Below are positions 46,289 through 51,436 of a DNA stretch of 51,436 nucleotides, in pieces. Under the pieces are notes generated by a model. It did not search any database. It was not told the origin of the DNA and saw only the letters and a program-made list of their open reading frames with translations. Each line of letters starts with the position of its first letter. Position 1 is the stretch's first letter. The stretch spans positions 1 through 51,436 of the forward strand of contig QFPM01000019.1 of NCBI GenBank assembly GCA_003248655.1, given 5' to 3'. Source of the stretch: Microbacterium sp. GTDB taxonomy: Bacteria > Actinomycetota > Actinomycetes > Actinomycetales > Microbacteriaceae. A program made the position numbers and the translations under genes.

Positions 46289-46293
46289 AGTTG
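46289..46293. repeat. 5-bp target duplication AGTTG (right copy)
   Basis: AGTTG directly follows CCTACA of element A and repeats the AGTTG at 11571-11575 that directly precedes its TGTAGG. It is followed by T and then the TGTAGG of element B, so elements A and B are separated by only 6 bp. Confidence 0.75.
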
Positions 46294-46294
46294 T

Positions 46295-46365
46295 TGTAGG
46301 TTTCGGTCGAAGATGTCCGTTTCCCAGACGAAATGTCCACGCGGTGTCCATCTGGACATTTCGGG
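46295..46365. repeat. element B left end with TnsB-type sites
   Basis: Contains an 11-bp perfect inverted repeat CGAAATGTCCA (46329-46339) / TGGACATTTCG (46353-46363) with a 13-bp spacer, the same layout as element A. The rest of the 46044-46478 gap, apart from the two element ends, holds no gene I can support. Confidence 0.75.
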
Positions 46366-46478
46366 CATGGGGGTGCGCCGAGTCCCGCCTCAAGGTAGTC
46401 GCGCTTCCTCGCGCTTACGCTCTTGGCGTAGACCGCCGGGCGATTTCAGGCGCTGGAGCTGCCCGCGGGCAGTTTTCC

Positions 46479-46922
46479 TCATGAAGTACGTGGCGTCCTT
46501 CGAGCCGTGCTCTTTGTCTGCCGCACCTCGGTGAGTTCGTTGCGGCTTGCGCGGGTGGGGCGGAACTGCTGGATGAGCACAAGGTTCGGTGTCGTTGCTG
46601 CTCCTGGGCCTCCTTGCGCCACCCACTCGCCCACTTCTTCGGTGAGGTCTTCGGTGAGCGCTTCTCCGATCCACACTGTCTCGGCACCGGCGGCGCGTCC
46701 GGCGTCACCCGGAATCACAACGATGACGTTGGAGTGTTCGCACGCGTCCAGGCACGGGCTGGCGATGACGCTCGCGCCGGAGCGGAGCTGTTGCAGTCGA
46801 CGGAGCTGACAAAAGTGGTCGAAGTCCGGGTGCTTGCGTCTGCTGCCGCAATCACCACCGCGACAGACCACGACCATCGGACGAGGGTCGTCGATGGGAG
46901 CCTGTCGGCGTGACCGTGCCAT
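46479..46922 (-). CDS. [2Fe-2S] ferredoxin-like protein (thioredoxin fold)
   Basis: 147 residues from the ATG at 46922. CRGGDC (C-x4-C) near the N-terminus and CLDAC (C-x3-C) about 35 residues later fit the four cysteine ligands of thioredoxin-like [2Fe-2S] ferredoxins; SNVIVVIPG and the WIGEAL segment follow. The C-terminal 30 residues are basic and probably disordered. Possible electron carrier or metal/redox sensor. It is divergent from arsR, sharing a 36-bp gap, so the ArsR repressor may control both directions. Confidence 0.75.
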   Translation of the reverse strand: MARSRRQAPIDDPRPMVVVCRGGDCGSRRKHPDFDHFCQLRRLQQLRSGASVIASPCLDACEHSNVIVVIPGDAGRAAGAETVWIGEALTEDLTEEVGEWVAQGGPGAATTPNLVLIQQFRPTRASRNELTEVRQTKSTARRTPRTS

Positions 46923-46946
46923 AGCGTTCCACCTTCCGCAGAGTGT

Positions 46947-46958
46947 TACTATCTTCGC
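46947..46958 (+). promoter_or_regulatory. -10 element and leaderless start of arsR
   Basis: TACTAT at 46947-46952 lies six bases before the arsR ATG and no ribosome-binding site is present, so the transcript probably begins at the start codon. The ArsR operator is expected to overlap this 36-bp divergent gap. Confidence 0.45.
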
Positions 46959-47363
46959 ATGTCTGAAGGTAAGAAGGTCTGTACGTTTGGCCCCGAAAGC
47001 CAGTACGTCGAGATGGCCGTGGAAGTGTTCGCGCTGCTGGCCGACTCGACGCGAGTGCGCATCATCCTTGCGCTGCGTGCGGGGGAAATGTCCGTGGGCG
47101 AGCTGGCGGAGGCGGTCGGAAAATCTCCCACGGCGGTGTCGCAGCATCTGGCGAAGCTGCGGTGGGGACGGATCGTCAGCACCCGTCAGGAAGGGACCCG
47201 CGTGTTCTACCGTCTGGTCGATGAGCACGCACGCCGGCTGGTGGCGCACGCGGTCTACCAGGCCGAGCACGCGCTGTACGAGACCCCGGCGCACCACCGC
47301 GGCGAGGCCGCTGTCGAGGACCTCGAAGAGACCCTCGCCGAAACGCCTGGTGGCGCCTCATGA
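46959..47363 (+). CDS. ArsR/SmtB-family metalloregulator
   Basis: 134 residues. Winged helix core FALLADSTRVRIILALRAGEMSVGELAEAVGKSPTAVSQHLAKLR, then the wing GRIVSTRQEGTRVFYRLVDEH. A lone cysteine near the N-terminus and histidines in the last helix (ARRLVAHAV, HALYETPAHH) are candidate metal ligands, so a Co/Ni/Zn-type sensor such as NmtR or KmtR is more likely than an arsenic sensor. Repressor that releases DNA on metal binding. Overlaps the ATPase gene by 4 bp. Confidence 0.88.
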   Translation: MSEGKKVCTFGPESQYVEMAVEVFALLADSTRVRIILALRAGEMSVGELAEAVGKSPTAVSQHLAKLRWGRIVSTRQEGTRVFYRLVDEHARRLVAHAVYQAEHALYETPAHHRGEAAVEDLEETLAETPGGAS

Positions 47364-49267
47364 CGACAACGTTGGATGCAGGGACGCGAGACGGCGGTCG
47401 GGTACTCACGAGGCCGCCGTCCATCTTCGTCGCCGGAGCGAAGCTTCCCGAAGTCCGATGGGCGGCGGCCGCGCTCGTGCTGTTCCTGGCGGGATGGGGG
47501 CTCCAGGTCGCGGGAGCCCCGGAGTGGACGTGGTGGACGCTTTATCTTGCGTGCTACGTCGCCGGCGGGTGGGAGCCCGCCCTGGCGGGCCTGCGCGCGC
47601 TACGGGAGAAGACGCTCGACGTCGACCTGTTGATGATCGTCGCGGCCATCGCCGCCGCCTCGATCGGCCAAGTCTTCGACGGCGCGCTCCTGATCGTGAT
47701 CTTCGCCACCTCGGGCTCGTTGGAGGCGATCGTGACGCAGCGCACCGCTGACTCGGTCAGTTCCCTGCTGAACCTCACCCCGGAGGAGGCCACCCTCCTC
47801 GACGAGGACGGGTCCAGCCGGGTGGTGGAGACGAGCAGCCTGACACTGGGCCAGGTGATCCTGGTGCGGCCGGGGGAGAGAATCGGCGCAGACGGCACCG
47901 TCGTGGACGGTGTCAGCGAGGTGGACCAGCAGGCCATCACCGGAGAGTCGGTGCCAGTGGTGCGCGGCGTCGGGGACGAGGTGCTGTCGGGCACGGTCAA
48001 CGGAACCGGGATGCTGCAAGTGCGTGTCGGCCGTCCGCCCGCAGACTCGGTGATCGCCCGCATCGTGACGATGGTGGAGCAGGCGTCGGCGACCAAGGCG
48101 AAGACGCAACTGTTCATCGAGAAGGTGGAACAGCGGTACTCCCTCGGCGTGGTCGTGGCGACGTTGCTGGTGTTCACCGTCCCGCTGCTCGTGTTTGGGG
48201 AGCCGTTCGAGGCGGCACTGTTGCGCGCGATCACGTTTATGATCGTCGCCTCGCCATGTGCGGTGGTGCTGTCCACCATGCCTCCGCTGCTGGCGTCGAT
48301 CGCGAATGCCGGCCGCCACGGTGTGCTGGTGAAGTCCGCGAACGTGATGGAAAGCCTCGGCCGCACGAGCCTCGTCGCGTTCGACAAGACCGGCACCCTC
48401 ACCGAGGGCGCCCCGGAGGTCTCTGCGATCACCGTGGACACCGACCACACCGATGAAGACAGGCTGCTGCGGCTGGCGGCCGCGGTGGAGCAGTACAGCG
48501 AGCATCCTCTCGGTCGCGCCGTCGTCCGCGCCGCGACCGCGCAGGGTGTGACCGTTCCTGCGGCACATGAATTCCGCGCACTTCCCGGCCGCGGAGTCAC
48601 GGGAACCGTCGATGGGCGAACGGTGCTGATCGAGCGGGGCGCGTCCACCGCCGACACCATCGGAACGGTTGTCGTGGTGAAGGTCGACGGCGCGACCTGG
48701 GGCACGATCACGTTGGTCGACCGCATCCGACCGGATGCTGCCGCCGCAGTGCGCGAGACCGTCGCGGTGACCGGGAGTCCGGCGCGACTGCTGACCGGGG
48801 ACAACCCGGGGACCGCCGCACACGTCGCGACACAGACCGGCGTCGACGAGGTGCACGCCGAACTGCTGCCGGACCACAAGAGCGAACTCGTGGCCGGGTG
48901 GGAGCAATCCGGGCATCGGGTGATGATCGTCGGCGACGGCGTGAACGACGCGCCCGCCCTCGCGGCGGCGTCGACGGGCGTCGCGATGGGACGGCACGGC
49001 TCCGACCTTGCCCTGGAAACAGCCGACGTCGTGATCGTGCGCGATGAACTCGGCACCGTGCCGCGGCTGATCGGGATCTCCCGCCGGGCCCGCCGGTTCG
49101 TGATCGCCAACCTGATCATCGCGGCCACCTTTATCACCGTGCTCGTCACCTGGGACCTCATCGGCACCCTGCCGCTCCCGCTCGCCGTCGCCGGCCACGA
49201 AGGCTCCACCGTCATCGTGGCCCTCAACGGACTCCGCCTGCTCCGCGCGTCCGCCTGGCGGGCCTGA
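47360..49267 (+). CDS. P1B-4-type heavy metal-transporting ATPase
   Basis: 635 residues, no N-terminal metal-binding domain. P-type hallmarks: TGES, DKTGTLTEG (phosphorylated Asp), HPLGRA, GDGVNDAPAL. The transmembrane motif is SPC (ASPCAVVLS) instead of CPC, and the sixth helix carries HEGST, the pair that defines P1B-4 ATPases (CoaT, CtpD, PfeT types), exporters of Co2+, Fe2+ or related divalent ions. About six helices are visible. Expression is presumably controlled by the adjacent ArsR. The exact metal cannot be read from sequence. Confidence 0.92.
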   Translation: MTTTLDAGTRDGGRVLTRPPSIFVAGAKLPEVRWAAAALVLFLAGWGLQVAGAPEWTWWTLYLACYVAGGWEPALAGLRALREKTLDVDLLMIVAAIAAASIGQVFDGALLIVIFATSGSLEAIVTQRTADSVSSLLNLTPEEATLLDEDGSSRVVETSSLTLGQVILVRPGERIGADGTVVDGVSEVDQQAITGESVPVVRGVGDEVLSGTVNGTGMLQVRVGRPPADSVIARIVTMVEQASATKAKTQLFIEKVEQRYSLGVVVATLLVFTVPLLVFGEPFEAALLRAITFMIVASPCAVVLSTMPPLLASIANAGRHGVLVKSANVMESLGRTSLVAFDKTGTLTEGAPEVSAITVDTDHTDEDRLLRLAAAVEQYSEHPLGRAVVRAATAQGVTVPAAHEFRALPGRGVTGTVDGRTVLIERGASTADTIGTVVVVKVDGATWGTITLVDRIRPDAAAAVRETVAVTGSPARLLTGDNPGTAAHVATQTGVDEVHAELLPDHKSELVAGWEQSGHRVMIVGDGVNDAPALAAASTGVAMGRHGSDLALETADVVIVRDELGTVPRLIGISRRARRFVIANLIIAATFITVLVTWDLIGTLPLPLAVAGHEGSTVIVALNGLRLLRASAWRA

Positions 49268-49295
49268 CGCTCCACACCCACGGAGGGAGCTCACC

Positions 49296-49571
49296 ATGAG
49301 CACTCCTGCACGTCCATCATCGTCGGAGGTGCGCCGCCACCTGTGGCGCGCCTTTGACGCGGACTACGCCCTCTACACGAACCGAACTGACGGCACGCTC
49401 ACCGTGCACTACGCAGCCGTCGAGGGTGCGCGAGAACGGCTGGCGGCGTTGGTCGACGCGGAGAACACCGCCGGGTCGGGCCTCCGGTGGCGGGCACGCG
49501 AGGATCGCGGGCACCTGGTGCTCGAGGTGACGGGCCCCGCCGAGCAGGTGGATGGGCTGGCGCTCGGATGA
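49296..49571 (+). CDS. 91-aa unknown protein in the metal cluster
   Basis: Start preceded by GGAGGGAG. Acidic/basic alpha-beta protein (EVRRHLWRAFDADYALYTNRTDG; REDRGHLVLEVTGPAEQVDG) without cysteines or membrane segments. Its stop overlaps the MFS start (ATGA), so it is translated together with the exporter. Family not recognised. Confidence 0.65.
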   Translation: MSTPARPSSSEVRRHLWRAFDADYALYTNRTDGTLTVHYAAVEGARERLAALVDAENTAGSGLRWRAREDRGHLVLEVTGPAEQVDGLALG

Positions 49572-50821
49572 TCCACGTCCTCCGCAACGTGACGTACGCC
49601 AAGCTGTTCGCCGCGCAGGTTGTCGCGCTTCTCGGAACCGGACTGCTCACGGTGGCCCTCGGACTGCTGGCGTTCGACCTCGCGGGCGACGCGGCCGGGT
49701 CCGTGTTGGGCACGGCGCTGACCATCAAGATGGTTGCCTACGTCGGTGTCGCCCCGTTGATTGCCGCGGTCGTGGACCGGCTCCCGGAGAAGGCCGTCCT
49801 GGTGACCGCCGATCTGGTTCGGCTCGCGATCGCGCTCACCTTGCCGTTCGTGACCGAGACGTGGCAGATATATGTGCTCGTTTTCGTGTTGCAGTCCGCG
49901 TCGGCCACGTTCACGCCCGCGTTCCAGTCCCTCATACCCGCGGTGCTGCCCGAGCCCCGCGACTATACCCGTGCACTGTCGCTATCCCGGTTGGCCTACG
50001 ACCTCGAATCGCTGCTCAGCCCGACCATCGCCGCCGTCCTACTCACGGTCATCAGCTACAACAACCTGTTCGTCGGCACCGCACTCGGCTTCACGCTCTC
50101 CGCCACCCTCGTGCTCGCTTCCCGTCTACCCCCTTCCAGTGAGGAGCCGGGCACGTTGACGTTCTGGCAGCGGCTCCGGATCGGAGTGAAGGTGTTCGCC
50201 CGCACCAAGACTCTGCGCTTCCTGCTGCTGACGAACGTCGTGGTGGCCGCCGGCACCGCGATGGTGCTCGTCAATTCCGTCGTCTACGCCAAGGGGCTGT
50301 TCGGGCTCGACGATGCCGCCCTGGCGATCACCCTTGCCTGCTACGGGGTCGGGTCGCTGGTGGTCGCGCTCAATATCCCGTGGATCGTGGACCGGCTCGG
50401 CGTTGTCCGCACGATGACCGCCGGCGCCGCCCTCATCGCCCTGGGGCTGGTCGCCGCGGTGGTCGTCACCGTCGCCGACACGACGTCTGGGACCGGCTGG
50501 GGATGGCTGCTGGCAACGTGGGTTGCCCTCGGCATGGGCACGTCGCTGGTGAACACGCCCTCGCCCCGCCTCCTGGCGGACGCCTCGACACCACAGAACC
50601 GGAACCTCGTCTACACGGCGCAGTTCGCCCTCTCACACGCCTGCTTCCTGATCACCTACCCGATCGCCGGATGGCTCGGCGCGATCAGTCTCACCGCCGC
50701 GGCCGCGGTGCTCCTAGGGATCGCAGTACTCACCGCCGCCGCGGCAGGCGGCTATGCCGCCGTGCAACGGCTCCGCACTCTCAGCGACGAGCCCGCCGCA
50801 GGGGCGGTCGCGAGGCGGTAG
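49568..50821 (+). CDS. MFS transporter
   Basis: 417 residues from the ATG at 49568, which overlaps the stop of the 91-aa gene; a longer frame upstream is a glycine/arginine-rich shadow. About 12 hydrophobic helices and the loop pattern of the MFS_3/EntS-like exporter group (PLIAAVVDRLPEKAVL, DRLGVVRTMTAGA). Its substrate is unknown; cluster context suggests efflux of a metal or metal chelate. It is the last cargo gene of element B, 115 bp before the first terminal repeat. Confidence 0.85.
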   Translation: MIHVLRNVTYAKLFAAQVVALLGTGLLTVALGLLAFDLAGDAAGSVLGTALTIKMVAYVGVAPLIAAVVDRLPEKAVLVTADLVRLAIALTLPFVTETWQIYVLVFVLQSASATFTPAFQSLIPAVLPEPRDYTRALSLSRLAYDLESLLSPTIAAVLLTVISYNNLFVGTALGFTLSATLVLASRLPPSSEEPGTLTFWQRLRIGVKVFARTKTLRFLLLTNVVVAAGTAMVLVNSVVYAKGLFGLDDAALAITLACYGVGSLVVALNIPWIVDRLGVVRTMTAGAALIALGLVAAVVVTVADTTSGTGWGWLLATWVALGMGTSLVNTPSPRLLADASTPQNRNLVYTAQFALSHACFLITYPIAGWLGAISLTAAAAVLLGIAVLTAAAAGGYAAVQRLRTLSDEPAAGAVARR

Positions 50822-50936
50822 AGAGACGGCGCGGACATACGCCACGCTCAGTCTCCGGCTTGGCACGGTGTGCGACGCCCACTTCTTGCGACGGGTCCCC
50901 GGGAAGGATCGATTCCGAGCGAGCTGGCATCTTGGA

Positions 50937-51040
50937 TGGACAAAATTGGTTCGCTCTGCACTCCCCGCAACGTGGACAAGTCTCGCGAGCCAGTCGTGCT
51001 TCTAAGAGGGACGGGTGGACAAGTCTGAGCGATCCCTACA
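50937..51040. repeat. element B distal end with TnsB-type sites
   Basis: TGGACA repeats at 50937-50942, 50973-50978 and 51016-51021 in one direction, then the terminal CCTACA (51035-51040). Two sites share the extended form GTGGACAAGTCT. A further GTGGACAC lies beyond the proposed end at about 51047, so the exact boundary carries some doubt. From 50822 to 50936 nothing is seen. Confidence 0.65.
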
Positions 51041-51056
51041 CGGGGGGTGGACACGG

Positions 51057-51090
51057 GAGCGCCCCGCCGGATCGTCTCGGCGGGGCGCTC
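51057..51090 (-). terminator. GC-rich hairpin outside element B
   Basis: Perfect 13-bp stem GAGCGCCCCGCCG (51057-51069) with 51078-51090 and an 8-base loop. It lies just past the stop of the minus-strand frame ending at 51101, so it probably terminates transcription from that side. Confidence 0.65.
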
Positions 51091-51100
51091 GGGTGCAGCG

Positions 51101-51382
51101 TTATCGCGCCGTCCACCACCGCGGGCGCGCGGGACCGGCCGTCGGGATTGCGCCGGTGAGGGCGTCCGGAGTCAGTGGACGGGCCTGCCCGATCGTGAGC
51201 GGCACGGCCTGTTGCAGGTGCGCCTGCCGCTCCTTACTGTCCTCCCACCGGATGAGGTCATGGGGGGAAGCGAACGTGATCTCGACGACAACCTGGCGCC
51301 GGTGCCGTTCCGAGACTCGGACCTTCGACTCCCGGTAGGGCCGCGTCCGTTTGAGTGGTGGTCTTTCGCTTCGTTGCGATGA
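51101..51382 (-). pseudogene. startless reading frame, possible ABM-domain remnant
   Basis: An open minus-strand frame between in-frame stops, ending in TAA at 51101-51103 before the hairpin. It has no ATG, GTG or TTG in its first half. The readable part (VVVEITFASPHDLIRW then DSKERQAHLQQAVPL) recalls the antibiotic-biosynthesis-monooxygenase pattern with a W..S.ER..hL..A.PL end. Probably a 5'-truncated gene at the chromosomal junction of element B; weak family call. Confidence 0.4.
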
Positions 51383-51403
51383 TCAGCTGTCGTTAGTTTA
51401 GGC

Positions 51404-51431
51404 GGCGGTGATCTCGGGGAGTATCACCGCC
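51404..51431. terminator. hairpin near window end
   Basis: GGCGGTGAT (51404-51412) and ATCACCGCC (51423-51431) form a 9-bp stem with a 10-base loop. It probably belongs to a gene beyond the window edge; no T-tract is visible. Confidence 0.35.
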
Positions 51432-51436
51432 TCGTC

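Larger units (their letters stand above)
46295..51040. mobile_element. element B: Tn7-like unit without transposase, metal-homeostasis cargo
   Basis: Starts TGTAGG, ends CCTACA, with the same type of TGGACA repeats inside each end as element A, but diverged (61/71 at the left, 20/24 at the right), so it is not a copy of A. No tns gene is present. The five bases after 51040 (CGGGG) do not match AGTTG or GTTGT before its left end, so no duplication is seen. It may be a non-autonomous element mobilised in trans, or an old element that lost its genes and its right flank. Cargo: ferredoxin-like, ArsR, P1B ATPase, unknown, MFS. Confidence 0.7.

Noticed and set aside
47554..49281. Two long minus-strand frames opposite the P-type ATPase.
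   Set aside because: Serine/threonine- and histidine-rich antisense shadows of a gene with complete P-type motifs.
11576..51040. One single composite element from the first to the last TnsB-type end.
   Set aside because: AGTTG is found directly before 11576 and directly after 46288, while no matching 5-mer follows 51040. The inner CCTACA/TGTAGG junction is therefore a true boundary.

Overview
The window looks like the chromosome of a high-GC actinobacterium, most likely Microbacteriaceae and Microbacterium-like. Grounds: very GC-rich codon use, the recurrent GGCATCC/GGATGCC hexamer-type signature, the actinobacterial order rpsF-ssb-rpsR-rplI-dnaB, long actinobacterial-type MalQ, and REP-like intergenic repeats of the 'GTAGCCGGCGAAGCCGGC' kind. 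The genus is inferred, not proven.

Core chromosome, 1-11572: malQ; an aldehyde dehydrogenase with a DUF779 partner; two membrane proteins on the minus strand; a TMEM175-type channel; then the replication/ribosome cluster rpsF-ssb-rpsR-rplI, a strong terminator, a DnaA-box-rich leader, and dnaB. dnaB carries a 336-residue class 3 intein in its Walker A motif.

Element A, 11576-46288 (34.7 kb): a Tn7-like transposon inserted 3 bp after the dnaB stop codon. It starts TGTAGG, ends CCTACA and is flanked by the 5-bp direct repeat AGTTG (11571-11575 and 46289-46293). The transposition genes tnsA, tnsB, tnsC and a TniQ/TnsD-like gene (30101-36489) sit in the middle, with cargo on both sides. Left cargo: a 58-aa ORF, a membrane/TIR-like/TPR protein and a partner (plus strand); and a long minus-strand run that holds a DNA-binding regulator, two unknown genes, a metallophosphoesterase, an excisionase-like HTH, an SNF2-type helicase with DUF3883-like end, a DUF1156 methyltransferase, a HEPN-DUF499 ATPase, a ThsB-like TIR protein and a double SLATT (DUF4231) membrane protein. 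Right cargo: an XRE regulator, a DUF262/DUF3696-ATPase/unknown triad, and a NYN nuclease with two tiny genes divergent from a 1352-aa Ski2-like helicase. Almost all cargo looks like immunity.

Element B, about 46295-51040 (4.7 kb): a second unit with the same kind of ends directly abutting element A. Its left end is 61/71 identical to that of A and its last 24 bp are 20/24 identical. It has no transposition genes. Its cargo is a metal-homeostasis set: a [2Fe-2S] ferredoxin-like protein, an ArsR regulator, a P1B-4-type ATPase, a small unknown protein and an MFS exporter. The simplest history is that B entered the dnaB 3' end first and A inserted later at the same site, pushing B away from dnaB. 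The final ~400 bp hold a terminator and a startless reading frame.

The most interesting objects are the stacked Tn7-like elements at dnaB (a possible attachment site that I do not recognise as described), the six-gene helicase/methyltransferase/HEPN-ATPase/TIR/SLATT operon, the membrane-TIR-TPR triad, the DUF262/DUF3696 triad and the NYN-helicase pair. No CRISPR array, rRNA or tRNA was seen.
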